Positions 10,162 to 19,733 are shown, counted from the stretch's first letter. The stretch is DNA of 64,000 nt from Longimicrobium sp. (GCA_036389135.1 DASVQP010000068.1:36576-100575), one strand, 5' to 3'. Notes: generated by a model from the sequence alone, not told the origin. Program-made: numbers and translations.

Positions 10162-11178
10162 TCAGGGGATGCCCGGCCGGCGCACCGTGCCGCCTCGACG
10201 ACGCTGCCCTATGAGCCAGGCCGCGATGGCGAAGGCAGCCACAGCCGCGCACCTAGCACCGATCTCTACGCGGAACTCGACGGCCGTGTTGGCGCGATCC
10301 GCCTTCGTAGATCTCAGACCGGGCAGTTCCACCACACCATTTTCGGTTCGCTCCGGCCGCTCTGCCGTCGCAACCGGCGCCCGCTCGGGCTCGGCCCGGG
10401 GTGGCCCGGTGGCCGGCTCTTCATCCGCCCGAGTTTCGCCCCCCTCACGGACCCCTAGATTGGTGCCCGCTCCTACGGCTTCATCCGCTCCGACGGTCTC
10501 GTCCGTGGCTGCGCCCTTTTTGGACCTGCGGCCGAACGTTCCGGTTCCGAGACGCACGGCCGCAGTGGTAAATCCCAGGACCAGGAGAGCCACGCCGGCC
10601 GTGTACCCCGTGCCCAGCATGGCGGTGGTGGCGCGGTTCCAACCCTGCGGGAATCTCTCTGCGCCAGGCGCTCCCCTGTATTCGAGGAACGATTTGAAAT
10701 GGTGTGGACGGACACCCGCCGACGTGCGAGGGGGTGGGTCATTGAGTTGCTGAAGTTCACGGAGGAGCTCCGGTCCGACCCACCGTGAGGTTCCGATCGG
10801 AATCACGATGCGGTACTGCGCGTGATCTTCCCCGAACTCGTAGTTGACCGACCGGCTGTCGAGGAAGTTTCGGTAGAGTGCCAGAATCGCGAGGCTGCCT
10901 AGAAGGCACAGCGCGCAGAACTCCGCGACCCTGGACACGTCGAATGCCGCGATACGGGGGCTTGCCACCAGAATGAGTATGGCGATCCCCGATCCAGCTA
11001 TTTTGGCGATCAACGGAAAGGATTCAGCTCCGACAGGATACCACTGTTGCTCCGCAAGCACGTTATAGCCGGGAATGAACTGCACGAGGGCCGAAATCGC
11101 GATCAGCAGCAACTTGGCCCCGTTCGCGATTCCGACCGCGCCTTCCTTCTCGGCCGCCTGCGAGGTATCCTCGCTCAT
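10162..11178 (-). CDS. Predicted membrane protein, unknown
   Basis: A 338-residue protein if the ATG at 11178 is used (MSEDTSQ); that ATG follows the upstream stop directly, and an ATG 12 bp earlier overlaps it. There are about five hydrophobic segments: three near the N-terminus (about 20-105), one near 190-215 (LGTGYTAGVALLVLGFTTAA) and one near the C-terminus (AAVAAFAIAAWLIG). A soluble loop lies between the third and fourth, and a charged Glu/Pro-rich stretch of about 90 residues before the last. No family is recognised. It is the second gene of a two-gene unit with the barrel protein upstream. Confidence 0.6.
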   Translation of the reverse strand: MSEDTSQAAEKEGAVGIANGAKLLLIAISALVQFIPGYNVLAEQQWYPVGAESFPLIAKIAGSGIAILILVASPRIAAFDVSRVAEFCALCLLGSLAILALYRNFLDSRSVNYEFGEDHAQYRIVIPIGTSRWVGPELLRELQQLNDPPPRTSAGVRPHHFKSFLEYRGAPGAERFPQGWNRATTAMLGTGYTAGVALLVLGFTTAAVRLGTGTFGRRSKKGAATDETVGADEAVGAGTNLGVREGGETRADEEPATGPPRAEPERAPVATAERPERTENGVVELPGLRSTKADRANTAVEFRVEIGARCAAVAAFAIAAWLIGQRRRGGTVRRPGIP

Positions 11179-12362
11179 GCCCCACCGCAAGAAAGCGGGG
11201 TGCCAGCCTGCATCATGTTCAGGCGGACCACGGTGTTGCTGTTGTTCGATGGACGTACGAGCCGCTGGTATACGCGGCCGTACTGGCGCACGACGAGCAC
11301 GTAGGAGGTGGCATTCCCGCGCCCCCGGACCGGGTTCCCCGAAGTCGTCCGCCCAAGATAGGGCCTACCCGGCGCCAGGATCGGCCTCAGCGCGCAGAGC
11401 GCCGAGTTGGACAGCCCGCCGATCGGCTGCAAAACCAGGTACACGTCCGCACCCGGGGCAGTCGTAGTCACTTCCACGGATCCACCCGATCTCGGCATCG
11501 AAGCGGTCGGCGGGCTTGGGGGAACGGGTGGAGGAATGGCGGGGGGCGGTGGAGGTAGATCACCCACTAGAAGCTTTGCGCCCAGGGTCAGGCTTCCCGT
11601 GGCCGCGTAGCGATCGCTCGGGCCCGCCGCGGCAGTGTGAGCGGGCGTATTGTACGCGCGAAGGGCGCGATCGCTCGGCCCCGCCGTGGCGTCGTATTGA
11701 TCACGTGAGCTCGCCGTGGTGAACGACGGCGTGGTGATGTGAGCGGGCGAATCGTACGCGTGCAGAGCGGCTTCCGCGAAAAGGGTGAGCCGGTCGCTCA
11801 ATGGGAGCAACTCGATGCCCAGCGCGACGACGCCCTGTCCGACGGTGGCGCTGCCCGCATCATTCGCAAAGCATACACTGCTTGGGCCCCCGGGTCCTTC
11901 GATGCAGGTCACCTCCGTGCCCCTGGAAACCGTGAGGCCGCCTGCGCCGAGGTACAGGTAGGTAGAGGCGATGGATGGGGGGGCGCTGCTGGGAAGAAAG
12001 GGACGGAGCACCACCCCGGCATCGTACAGCGCCATGTGGGTGCGGAACGACCCGTTTAGACCCGTCGGAGGGCCGTTCGGTCTCTCCACGGAGCCGGCCG
12101 CGTACGAAGCGCTGGCCCGTGCCCCGACTCTGGGGCTGAACCATAAGGTGGCATGCGCACCCGCGGTTACGCCGGGCCCCACCGATCCACCTCCCTCAGA
12201 GGTTGAAAACCAGGGAGTGGTATACGCCGCGCCTGCCTGTGCCGCGAGCTCGAACTGGCTCGCCCGGCGCGGCGGAAGCGACTCCTGCGCGCTGGCCGCG
12301 TTGGCGGACGCGGTGAGTGCCGATACCAGAGTGGCTGTCACGAGGCGAAAGCTCTGACACAT
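11175..12362 (-). CDS. Secreted/outer-membrane beta-barrel-like protein
   Basis: 395 residues with a signal peptide (about 1-25, cleavage after ANAASAQ). The middle resembles a small outer-membrane barrel: alternating strands such as FELAAQAGAAYTTPWF, HATLWFSPRVGARASASYA and GVVALGIELLPLSDRLTLFAEAALHAY. Two imperfect copies of a Y-[DN]-[ST]-P-A-H-[IT] ... GPSDR segment lie near residues 205-255. A proline-rich linker leads to a C-terminal domain of about 110 residues with few charges. Function is unknown. A TTGACA-16-TATCGT promoter lies upstream on the same strand. Confidence 0.65.
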   Translation of the reverse strand: MCQSFRLVTATLVSALTASANAASAQESLPPRRASQFELAAQAGAAYTTPWFSTSEGGGSVGPGVTAGAHATLWFSPRVGARASASYAAGSVERPNGPPTGLNGSFRTHMALYDAGVVLRPFLPSSAPPSIASTYLYLGAGGLTVSRGTEVTCIEGPGGPSSVCFANDAGSATVGQGVVALGIELLPLSDRLTLFAEAALHAYDSPAHITTPSFTTASSRDQYDATAGPSDRALRAYNTPAHTAAAGPSDRYAATGSLTLGAKLLVGDLPPPPPAIPPPVPPSPPTASMPRSGGSVEVTTTAPGADVYLVLQPIGGLSNSALCALRPILAPGRPYLGRTTSGNPVRGRGNATSYVLVVRQYGRVYQRLVRPSNNSNTVVRLNMMQAGTPLSCGGA

Positions 12363-12433
12363 AGTGAGCGGCGCGGGAGAAGCGGGGGCGCTGAAGGGGG
12401 CTTGCAGCAGGGAATCCCGCTGGTGCCGGGTTC

Positions 12434-12461
12434 ACGATAAGCAGCGCTTGTTGTATGTCAA
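12434..12461 (-). promoter_or_regulatory. Promoter of the barrel/membrane protein pair
   Basis: Read on the minus strand: TTGACA (12461-12456), a 16-bp spacer and TATCGT (12439-12434). It is 72 bp upstream of the minus-strand start at 12362. It diverges from the rpsO promoter candidate. Confidence 0.5.
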
Positions 12462-12508
12462 GGTTCTTCCCGGTAGGCGACTCCATGCCGGCGCACCACG
12501 GGACGGAG

Positions 12509-12537
12509 TTGTGCAAAACGGCCGAACCCGCTAAATT
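12509..12537 (+). promoter_or_regulatory. Possible rpsO promoter
   Basis: TTGTGC (12509-12514), a 17-bp spacer and TAAATT (12532-12537). The match is moderate but it is the most AT-rich spot in the gap and lies about 100 bp before rpsO. Confidence 0.35.
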
Positions 12538-12635
12538 CCACGGCTTGCAAGTTGATCCAGCGACGTTTCCGAACAAGAAGCATCGAAGGGTCGGCTACTT
12601 CCTGATCAGTATCAACTCCTCTGGAGGTTCCGATC

Positions 12636-12902
12636 GTGGCCGAGACGCTCGAGCGCGAAGACATCATCAAGAAGTACCAGCTCCACGAGAACGACCGTGG
12701 CTCCACCAAGGTGCAGGTTGCGCTGCTCACGTCGCGCATCAACCACCTGACCGGTCACTTCCGCGAGCACAAAAAGGATCACCACAGCCGCCGTGGCCTC
12801 CTCAAGATGGTCGGCCAGCGCCGCAGCCTGCTGGACTACCTCAAGCGCAACGACCTGGAAGGGTACCGCGCGCTGATCGCGGACCTCGGGCTGCGCCACT
12901 GA
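12636..12902 (+). CDS. rpsO: 30S ribosomal protein S15
   Basis: S15 binds the central domain of 16S rRNA early in 30S assembly. The 88-residue protein has the family core [38 protein letters not shown] and [12 protein letters not shown]. The start is a GTG at 12636 preceded by GGAGG at 12623-12627. It pairs with pnp downstream, an arrangement conserved widely, with a hairpin between the two. Confidence 0.97.
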   Translation: MAETLEREDIIKKYQLHENDRGSTKVQVALLTSRINHLTGHFREHKKDHHSRRGLLKMVGQRRSLLDYLKRNDLEGYRALIADLGLRH

Positions 12903-13007
12903 GATTGGCCGGCCGGCGGCAGCTTCGCGGGATGGCGGCGGCGCGCTTCGGCGTGCCGTGCCCGGCCGTCCGCGGAGGGTGTACGAAGCACGCATGAGCC
13001 ACCGCGA

Positions 13008-13035
13008 GGCCGCACGGGGAAGTCCCCGTGCGGCC
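13008..13035 (+). terminator. Hairpin between rpsO and pnp
   Basis: GGCCGCACGGGGA (13008-13020) pairs perfectly with TCCCCGTGCGGCC (13023-13035). No long T-run follows (TTGTC). It sits where E. coli has the rpsO terminator and RNase III site that controls pnp; whether this one is a terminator or a processing site cannot be told. Confidence 0.6.
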
Positions 13036-13153
13036 TTGTCGCGTGGATAGCAACAAGAAGCGGAAAAACAAGGCGATTCGCGGGCCGTGTGCACGGGGGA
13101 GCACGGTGCCGCTCGCGGCCTCCCCCGGCAATCCTGCAGAACGGAAAGAGAAA

Positions 13154-15268
13154 ATGGCAAAGCTGGAAAGACAGTTCGCGGGGCGCCCGCTGATCATCGA
13201 GACGGGCCGGATGGCCCGCCAGGCCGATGGCTCGTGCACCCTGCAGTTCGGCGAGACGATGGTGCTGTGCGCGGCGACGGCGCAGGACAACCCCACCCAC
13301 CTCCCGTTCTTCCCCCTCACCGTGGAGTACCGCGAGCGCACCTACGCCGCGGGGAAGTTCCCCGGCGGGTTCATCAAGCGCGAGGGGCGCCCTTCGGACA
13401 AGGAGATCCTGGCCGCCCGTCTGACCGACCGGCCGCTGCGTCCCCTCTTTCCGGAAGGGTTCGCGAACGAGGTGCAGATCTTCGTGACGGTGGTCTCGGC
13501 GGACCAGCAGAACGACGCCGACGTGCTGGCGGTGACCGGCGCGTCGATGGCGCTGGCGCTTTCCCGCATTCCGTTCGCGGAGCCGGTGGCGGCGGTGCGC
13601 ATCGGGCGGATCCAGGGGCACTGGGTGCTGAACCCGACCTTTGAGCAGCTCGGCTACAGCACGCTGGACGTGATCGTGGCCGGCACCGAGAGCGCCATCA
13701 CCATGGTGGAGGGCGGCGCAAACGAGGTGAGCGAGGACGAGATCGCCGACGCGCTGGTGGCGGCGCACGCCGGGATCCGCGAGCTGATCGCGATCCAGCG
13801 CGAGGTGGTGGCGATGATCGACAAGCCGGCGACGATGTCGTGGACGCCCAAGGCCGCTTCGGCCGAGATCCGCGCCCGCGTGGAGTCGCTGGCGGCCGAC
13901 CGCGTGTCGCAGGCGCTGCGCATCGCGGACAAGCACGGGCGCGCCGACGCGCTGAGCACCGCCCGCACCGAGACGCTGGCCGCGCTGGCCGAGGAGTTCC
14001 CGGAGGGCGAGAAGGACATCGGCTCGGTGTTCAAGGACCTGGAGAAGCGCACCATGCGCGAGATGATCCTGGCCGAGGGCGTGCGCTCCGACGGGCGCAG
14101 CACGGACCAGGTGCGTGGGATCACGGTGGAGACCGGCGTCCTGCCGCGCGCGCACGGTTCGGCGCTCTTCACCCGCGGGCAGACGCAGTCGCTGGGCACC
14201 GCCACGCTCGGCACGCAGGACGACGAGCAGGCGTACGACACCATCGACTTCCCCACGCAGCAGAAGAAGTCGTTCATGCTGCACTACAACTTCCCGCCGT
14301 ACTCCACCGGCGAGGTGCGCCCCATGCGCGGCACGAGCCGCCGCGAGATCGGGCACGGGCACCTGGCGGAGCGCGCGCTGGAGCCGCTGCTGCCGGCGTA
14401 CGAGGAGTTCCCGTACACCATCCGCATCGTGAGCGACATCCTGGAGAGCAACGGGTCGTCGTCGATGGCGTCGGTGTGCTCGGGCTCGCTGGCGCTGATG
14501 GATGCCGGCGTGCCGATGCGCGCCGCCGTGGCGGGCGTGGCGATGGGGTTGATCAAGGAGGGCGACCGCGTCGCCATCCTGACCGACATCCTGGGCTCCG
14601 AGGACGCGCTGGGCGACATGGACTTCAAGGTCGCCGGCACGCGCGAGGGCGTCACCTCCATCCAGATGGACATCAAGCTGGAGGAGGGCCTCTCCACCGA
14701 CCTGCTGCGCGAGGCGCTGCGCAAGGCGTACACGGGGCGGATGCACATCCTGGACGAGATGGACAAGGCGCTCGCCGCGCCGCGCCCGGAGATGTCGCCG
14801 TACGCGCCGCGGATCATCACCATCAAGGTCCCCGTGGCCAAGATCGGCGAGATCATCGGGCCCAAGGGGAAGACGATCCGCGCGATCCAGGAGTCGACCG
14901 GCGCGTCGATCAACATCGACGACGACGGCACGGTGACGATCGCCGCGGTCGGGCGCGAGGCCGGCGAGATGGCGCGCCGGATGATCGCCGGGATGACCGA
15001 GGAGGCCGAGGTGGGCCGCATCTACGACGGTGTGGTCAAGAACACCACCGCCTTCGGGGCGTTCGTGGAGATCCTTCCGGGTACCGAGGGGCTGCTCCAC
15101 ATCTCCGAGATCCAGGACGGGCGCCTGGACAAGACGGAGGACGCGCTCAAGAAGGGCGACGCCGTGCAGGTGAAGCTCCTCTCGATCGACGAGAAGGGCC
15201 GCCTGCGCCTGTCGCGCAAGGCCGCGCTGGCCGAGCTGGCGCAGAAGGGCGATTCGCAGCCGGCCTGA
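13154..15268 (+). CDS. pnp: Polyribonucleotide nucleotidyltransferase (PNPase)
   Basis: PNPase degrades RNA 3' to 5' by phosphorolysis. The 704-residue protein has the two RNase PH-like cores (about 1-215 and 310-545; note FFPLTVEYRERTYAAGKFPGGF and the LESNGSSSMASVCSGSLALM active-site region), an alpha-helical linker, a KH domain (IIGPKGKTIRAIQESTGASI) and an S1 domain near the C-terminus (GVVKNTTAFGAFVEILPGTEG). The ATG at 13154 follows GGAAAGAG and gives a normal N-terminus; an in-frame ATG at 13028 would add 42 residues unlike the family. Confidence 0.97.
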   Translation: MAKLERQFAGRPLIIETGRMARQADGSCTLQFGETMVLCAATAQDNPTHLPFFPLTVEYRERTYAAGKFPGGFIKREGRPSDKEILAARLTDRPLRPLFPEGFANEVQIFVTVVSADQQNDADVLAVTGASMALALSRIPFAEPVAAVRIGRIQGHWVLNPTFEQLGYSTLDVIVAGTESAITMVEGGANEVSEDEIADALVAAHAGIRELIAIQREVVAMIDKPATMSWTPKAASAEIRARVESLAADRVSQALRIADKHGRADALSTARTETLAALAEEFPEGEKDIGSVFKDLEKRTMREMILAEGVRSDGRSTDQVRGITVETGVLPRAHGSALFTRGQTQSLGTATLGTQDDEQAYDTIDFPTQQKKSFMLHYNFPPYSTGEVRPMRGTSRREIGHGHLAERALEPLLPAYEEFPYTIRIVSDILESNGSSSMASVCSGSLALMDAGVPMRAAVAGVAMGLIKEGDRVAILTDILGSEDALGDMDFKVAGTREGVTSIQMDIKLEEGLSTDLLREALRKAYTGRMHILDEMDKALAAPRPEMSPYAPRIITIKVPVAKIGEIIGPKGKTIRAIQESTGASINIDDDGTVTIAAVGREAGEMARRMIAGMTEEAEVGRIYDGVVKNTTAFGAFVEILPGTEGLLHISEIQDGRLDKTEDALKKGDAVQVKLLSIDEKGRLRLSRKAALAELAQKGDSQPA

Positions 15269-15292
15269 GCCGCGCTGTTGATCTCGTGAGAG

Positions 15293-15325
15293 CGCCCGGG
15301 CACCGTTGCGGTGCCCGGGCGTTTT
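15293..15325 (+). terminator. Intrinsic terminator of pnp
   Basis: A perfect 12-bp stem, CGCCCGGGCACC (15293-15304) with GGTGCCCGGGCG (15310-15321), a GTTGC loop and a TTTT tail. Confidence 0.85.
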
Positions 15326-15350
15326 CCATTGGTCAGATATCGTAACTGCA

Positions 15351-15440
15351 GCCTCACACAGAGACACAGAGGGTACGGAGAGAACGGCAGAAGGTGTTCT
15401 CCGCGGCTTGCGGTTCCCCTCTGTGTCCTCTGTGTGAGGC
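15351..15440. repeat. Inverted pair of CACACAGAG repeats
   Basis: GCCTCACACAGAGACACAGA (from 15351) and its inverted partner ending at 15440 (CTCTGTGTCCTCTGTGTGAG) are separated by about 43 bp. A second pair of the same family lies at 28142-28236. Both are intergenic and could form long hairpins. Confidence 0.8.
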
Positions 15441-15582
15441 TTGTTGCGGTTCCGGGGTACGTTTCTGGCTGAGGGGCGCGGAGGCTCGCCAAACGGATGC
15501 GGGCGTGCCATATTGTGCGCCCGCCCGCCCCGCGGCTGTCGCGGGCGCTTGCGATACACCTCCCATCAGGCGAAGACCGCTC

Positions 15583-16695
15583 ATGCTGATCGGGGTTCCG
15601 AAAGAGATCAAGACCAACGAAAACCGCATCGCCCTGGTGCCCGCCGGGGCCGAGGCGCTCGTGCAGTCCGGCCACCGCGTTATGGTGGAGCGCGGGGGCG
15701 GGCTGGGGAGCGGTTTCTCAGACGCACAGTACGAGGCGGCCGGCGCCACCATCCACGACGTGGAAGAGGTGTGGGCCCGCGCCGAGATGATCATGAAGGT
15801 CAAGGAGCCGATCGCGGTGGAGTACCCGCGCATCCGGCCCAACCAGCTCCTCTTCACCTACTTCCACTTCGCGGCCGACGAGGTGCTCACCCGCGCCCTG
15901 ATCGACTCCAACGCGGTGGCGGTGGCGTACGAGACGGTGCAGCTCCCCAACGGCGAGCTCCCGCTGCTCACGCCCATGAGCGAGGTCGCCGGCCGCATGG
16001 CGATCCAGGCGGGGGCCAAGTACCTGGAGAAGTACTACGGCGGCCGCGGGATGCTGCTGGGCGGCGTGCCGGGCGTGGCGCCCGCCAACGTGGTGATCAT
16101 CGGCGGCGGCGTGGTGGGGATCAACGCGGCGAAGATGGCGGCCGGCTTCGGCGCCCGCGTCACCATCCTGGACCTGTCGCTGGACCGCCTGCGCTACCTC
16201 TCGGACGTGATGCCGGCGAACGTGGAGATGATCTACTCCAACCGCCACAACATCCTGGAGCGGCTGGAGACGGCCGACCTGCTGGTGGGCGCCGTGCTGG
16301 TGCCGGGCGCCAAGGCTCCCAAGCTGGTGCTGCGAGAGGATCTGAAGCGGATGAAGAAGGGCTCCGTGATCGTGGACGTGGCGGTGGACCAGGGCGGGTG
16401 CGTGGAGACGATCCGCCCCACGACGCACGAGAACCCGATCTACGAGATCGAGGGCGTGATCCACTACGGCGTCGCCAACATGCCGGGCGGGGTGCCGCGC
16501 ACCTCCACCCTCGCGCTGACCAACGCAACCTTTCCGTACGCGGCGCGGCTGGCGCGCCTCGGGTGGGAGGAGGCGTGCCGGCAGGATCGCGCGCTCGCCC
16601 TGGGGCTGAACGTGGTCGGCGGGCAGGTGGTGTATCCGGGCGTCGCCGAGGCGTTCGGGCTGCCGCTGGTGGCGCTGGACAGCGTCCTGGCGTAA
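15583..16695 (+). CDS. ald: Alanine dehydrogenase
   Basis: Ald interconverts L-alanine and pyruvate with NAD. The 370-residue protein begins [20 protein letters not shown], has the catalytic KVKEP lysine and YFHFA histidine regions, the NAD-binding motif [18 protein letters not shown] (about 174-192), and the C-terminal [14 protein letters not shown] segment. The ATG at 15583 gives the normal family start. It is transcribed alone: a terminator precedes and follows it. Confidence 0.95.
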   Translation: MLIGVPKEIKTNENRIALVPAGAEALVQSGHRVMVERGGGLGSGFSDAQYEAAGATIHDVEEVWARAEMIMKVKEPIAVEYPRIRPNQLLFTYFHFAADEVLTRALIDSNAVAVAYETVQLPNGELPLLTPMSEVAGRMAIQAGAKYLEKYYGGRGMLLGGVPGVAPANVVIIGGGVVGINAAKMAAGFGARVTILDLSLDRLRYLSDVMPANVEMIYSNRHNILERLETADLLVGAVLVPGAKAPKLVLREDLKRMKKGSVIVDVAVDQGGCVETIRPTTHENPIYEIEGVIHYGVANMPGGVPRTSTLALTNATFPYAARLARLGWEEACRQDRALALGLNVVGGQVVYPGVAEAFGLPLVALDSVLA

Positions 16696-16718
16696 CGCTC
16701 GCCGGGCGGATGCACGCG

Positions 16719-16748
16719 GGCCCGCACTCCATCACAGGGGTGCGGGCC
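16719..16748 (+). terminator. Terminator of ald
   Basis: GGCCCGCACTCC (16719-16730) pairs with GGGGTGCGGGCC (16737-16748) with one G-T pair and a 6-base loop, followed by TT. Short T-tract, so efficiency is uncertain. Confidence 0.6.
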
Positions 16749-16776
16749 TTCGTGCGTGTTCCGCGCTTGCTCTGGT

Positions 16777-16815
16777 CTCACGCGGAGGCGCAGAGACGCG
16801 GAGAGGCGCCGAGGC
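16777..16815. repeat. CGCGGAGRCGC-type intergenic repeat
   Basis: TCACGCGGAGGCGCAGAGAC followed by more of the same 9-10-base rhythm. It resembles a diverged member of the CACAGAG family at 15351 and 28142. Confidence 0.55.
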
Positions 16816-16846
16816 ACCTTCTGAGTTTCCTACTTGACATGCGAAC

Positions 16847-17284
16847 ATGATCGTACGCTTTCGCAGGCTTCCCTCCAATCCCGACCTTCCGCTCCCGGCT
16901 CGGCAGACGCAGGGGTCGGCGGGGTACGACGTGGCCTCCGCCGAGCCGGACTTCGTGCTGGCGGCGGGGGAGCGAAGGCTGGTGGCGACGGGGCTGGAGA
17001 TCGAGCTGCCGCCGGACATCGAGTGCCAGGTGCGGCCGCGCTCGGGACTGGCGCTGCGGCACGGGATCACTCTGCCGAACACGCCCGCCACCATCGACCC
17101 GGACTACCGTGGCGAGCTGCGGGTGATCGTCTGGAACGCGGGTTCGGAGCCGGTGCCGATTCCGCGCGGGACGCGGATCGCGCAGCTGGTGTTCGCGCGC
17201 TTCGAGACGCCGTCGGTGGAGGAGGCGGCGGAGCTGAGCGCCACCGACCGCGGCAGGGGCGGGTTCGGGTCCACGGGCGGGTGA
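16847..17284 (+). CDS. dut: Deoxyuridine 5'-triphosphate nucleotidohydrolase (dUTPase)
   Basis: Hydrolyses dUTP to dUMP to keep uracil out of DNA. The 145-residue protein has all five motifs: 1 [11 protein letters not shown], 2 [10 protein letters not shown], 3 [14 protein letters not shown] (with the catalytic Asp and Tyr), 4 RIAQLVF and 5 [11 protein letters not shown]. The trimeric-family length is normal. The ATG at 16847 lacks a good ribosome-binding site. Confidence 0.95.
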   Translation: MIVRFRRLPSNPDLPLPARQTQGSAGYDVASAEPDFVLAAGERRLVATGLEIELPPDIECQVRPRSGLALRHGITLPNTPATIDPDYRGELRVIVWNAGSEPVPIPRGTRIAQLVFARFETPSVEEAAELSATDRGRGGFGSTGG

Positions 17285-17326
17285 GGGTTCAGCGCGGCAG
17301 GGGGGCGGCGGTGAGGGGGCGGGCAC

Positions 17327-17350
17327 GGGGGCGATGAATCGCGCCCCTAC
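17327..17350 (-). repeat. GTAGGGGC hairpin repeat (inverted orientation)
   Basis: Reads on the minus strand as GTAGGGGCGCGATTCATCGC followed by CCCC. Other members lie at 31484-31520 and three times in 33711-33880. The flank GTAGGGGC is fixed while the hairpin differs between members. Confidence 0.75.
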
Positions 17351-17363
17351 GGTTGTGCCCATG

Positions 17364-17397
17364 CCCCATTCCCCATTCCCCACTTCCCCATTCCCCG
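17364..17397. repeat. ATTCCCC tandem repeat before mreB
   Basis: Four to five C-rich units (CCCCATT, with one CCCCACTT variant) in the gap between dut and mreB. The gap continues to 17589 with no gene; a weak TTGCGT-17-TAGCTT pair (17466-17494) might be the mreB promoter. Confidence 0.75.
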
Positions 17398-17589
17398 CCG
17401 TTTCCCCCCCGGCATGCCCCGTGCATCTGAGCGCCCGCGCTGCGCGAACCCTGGATTCCGCCGGGTTGCGTGCGGTCAAGTGGGGGCATAGCTTCGGGTT
17501 CACCTAACCCACCCGCTCACAGGGTGCTACGCCTGCCCAGTCCGTCCCGCCGCGCGCGAGCCGCGCCGGGAGCACAGCCTCGGGAAGCA

Positions 17590-18627
17590 ATGGTCTTCAG
17601 CTGGCTCAGAAAAGGAAACTTCATCCCGGTCAACGACATCGCCGTCGACCTGGGGACCGCCAATACGCTGGTGTACGTGAAAGGCGAGGGAATCGTCCTC
17701 AATGAGCCCTCGGTGGTGGCCGTGGAAAAGGCCACCAACAAGATCAAGGGGATCGGGCTGGAGGCCAAGCGCATGCTGGGGAGGACCCCGGAAGGCATCA
17801 CCGCCGTGCGCCCCCTAAAGGACGGCGTGATCGCCGACGTGGACGTGACGGAGATCATGCTCCGCTACTTCCTGGAGACGGTCACCTCCAAGCGCTTCCT
17901 CAAGCTGAAGCCCACCATGGTGGTGGGCGTCCCCTCGGGGATCACGGAGCTGGAGCGGCGCGCGGTACGGTCCAGCGCGCACGCGGCCGGGGCCAAGGAA
18001 GTGTACATGGTGGCCGAGCCCATGGCCGCCGCCATCGGCGTGGGGCTTCCCGTGGAGACGCCCACGGGGAACATGGTGATCGACATCGGCGGCGGGACGA
18101 CGGAGATCGCCGTGATCGCGCTGAGCGGGATCGTGTGCGACACCTCCATCCGCGTGGGCGGCGACGAGATCGACAACGCCATCGTCACCTTTCTGCGCAA
18201 GAACTACAACCTGATGATCGGCGAGGCCACGGCCGAGGCGGTCAAGATCCAGATCGGCAGCGCGTTCAGCACCGGCGACGAGCGGGAGATGGACGTCAAG
18301 GGGCGCGACCTCGTCTCCGGCATCCCGAAGACGGTGCGCGTGCACTCGCAGGAGATCCGCGAGTGCATCCAGGAGCCGATCCAGGCCATCGTGGAAGCGG
18401 TGCGCCGTGCGCTTGAGATCACCCCGCCGGAGCTGGCGAGCGACATCGTGGACCGCGGCATCGTGATGACCGGGGGCGGGGCGCTGATCCGCGGGCTGGA
18501 CGTGCTGATCCAGCGCGAGACCAACCTGCCGATCCACGTGGACGAGGAGCCGCTCACCTGCGTGGTGCGCGGCGCCGGGCGCATCCTGGACGACGTGCAG
18601 AAGTACAGAGGAGTGTTGACGACGTGA
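17590..18627 (+). CDS. mreB: Rod shape-determining protein MreB
   Basis: MreB is the bacterial actin that directs lateral wall synthesis. The 345-residue protein shows the actin-fold nucleotide motifs DLGTANTLVYVKGEG (phosphate 1), DIGGGTTEIAVIALSG (phosphate 2) and TGGGALIRGLD (adenosine). The ATG at 17590 gives MVFSWLRKG, a short amphipathic/hydrophobic start typical of membrane-binding MreBs. It overlaps mreC by 4 bp. Confidence 0.97.
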   Translation: MVFSWLRKGNFIPVNDIAVDLGTANTLVYVKGEGIVLNEPSVVAVEKATNKIKGIGLEAKRMLGRTPEGITAVRPLKDGVIADVDVTEIMLRYFLETVTSKRFLKLKPTMVVGVPSGITELERRAVRSSAHAAGAKEVYMVAEPMAAAIGVGLPVETPTGNMVIDIGGGTTEIAVIALSGIVCDTSIRVGGDEIDNAIVTFLRKNYNLMIGEATAEAVKIQIGSAFSTGDEREMDVKGRDLVSGIPKTVRVHSQEIRECIQEPIQAIVEAVRRALEITPPELASDIVDRGIVMTGGGALIRGLDVLIQRETNLPIHVDEEPLTCVVRGAGRILDDVQKYRGVLTT

Positions 18628-19715
18628 GCACCTTTCGGCCCTACCTCAAAGGCGCGGGCGAGCGCGGGCGCAAGCGGGACCTGGGGATCGCCGCCGGGTT
18701 CACCGTGCTTGCGCTCCTCCTGTTCAACCTGCCGGACACGTACCGCACCGGGCTGGCGACGGGGGTGCGCAACACCGCGCTCTTCCCCGTGATCGCCATG
18801 CAGGGCGGGGCGGCGGACCGGGCCGGCCGCTTCGGCGACGCGGGCGAGCTGCGCGCCGAGCGCGACTCGCTGGCCGCGTTCCTGGTGGGGCAGGCCAACC
18901 TGGCCCAGGAGAACCGCGAGCTGCGGGCGCTGATGGGCTTTCGCGAGCGGCTGGGCTACACCTTCGTGGCGGCCGAGGCTTCGCGCGGGCGCGGCGTGGG
19001 CGCCACCGGCACGCTGCAGCTCTCCGCCGGGCGGCGCGAGGGGGTCGGCACCGCCGCGGCCATCGTGACCGCCGAGGGGCTGGTGGGTAGCGTGTGGCGG
19101 CTGGGCGACCGCTCGGCCGTGGGGATCGACTGGACGCACCCCGAGTTCGGGCTGAGCGTGATGACGCAGGACGGCGAGACGTACGGGATCGCCAAGCCCA
19201 CCAACGGCCCGCAGGGCGAGCGGATGCTGGCGCTGACGCCGGTGGCCTTCCACACGCAGCCGCCCAACGGGTCGCTGATCGTGACCTCGGGCGACGGCGG
19301 GCTCTACCCGCGCGGAATTCCCGTGGGCCGCGTGGCGGGCGCGGGGCGCGCGGAGGGCGGCTGGCAGCGGGTGTACTACATCCGCCCCCTGGTGAGCCCC
19401 GCGCAGATGTCGCACGTGCTGATCCTGGGCGCGCCCACCAAGGCGCCGACCGATCAGGACCTGGCGGCGGCGTGGGGGGTGACGCTGAGCGCGGCCGAGC
19501 GCGACTCCGCGCGCGCCACCGGCCCGGCGGTCTCGCCCGACGCGGCGACGCCCACGGCTCCGGTGCGCCCGCAGCCCCGTGCCACGGCGCCGCGCCCCCG
19601 GCCCCAGCCGCGGCGCCCGGCGATCGTAGACCCGACTCCGGAGCTTCCCGGGCGCGTGGTGGACCCGAACGCGCCCCGGGTGCCGCCGGGGCTTCCGGCG
19701 CCGACCAACCCCTGA
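18624..19715 (+). CDS. mreC: Rod shape-determining protein MreC
   Basis: MreC is the periplasmic scaffold linking MreB to the wall synthases. The 363-residue protein has one membrane segment near residues 20-40 (GIAAGFTVLALLLFNL), a coiled-coil region (about 70-110), and the beta-rich C-terminal domain with the YPRGIPVGRV motif. A Pro/Arg-rich tail of about 70 residues after residue 290 is longer than in most MreCs and is of unknown use. GTG start overlaps the mreB stop. Confidence 0.93.
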   Translation: MSTFRPYLKGAGERGRKRDLGIAAGFTVLALLLFNLPDTYRTGLATGVRNTALFPVIAMQGGAADRAGRFGDAGELRAERDSLAAFLVGQANLAQENRELRALMGFRERLGYTFVAAEASRGRGVGATGTLQLSAGRREGVGTAAAIVTAEGLVGSVWRLGDRSAVGIDWTHPEFGLSVMTQDGETYGIAKPTNGPQGERMLALTPVAFHTQPPNGSLIVTSGDGGLYPRGIPVGRVAGAGRAEGGWQRVYYIRPLVSPAQMSHVLILGAPTKAPTDQDLAAAWGVTLSAAERDSARATGPAVSPDAATPTAPVRPQPRATAPRPRPQPRRPAIVDPTPELPGRVVDPNAPRVPPGLPAPTNP

Positions 19716-19733
19716 CCGAGCGGCGGACTATCG

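Noticed and set aside
12836..15559. A 907-codon minus-strand frame over pnp
   Set aside because: His/Arg/Leu-rich shadow of pnp with no domain; pnp on the plus strand has every family motif.
16834..16839. TTGACA as a dut promoter
   Set aside because: It lies only about 8 bp before the ATG, so transcription would start inside the gene.
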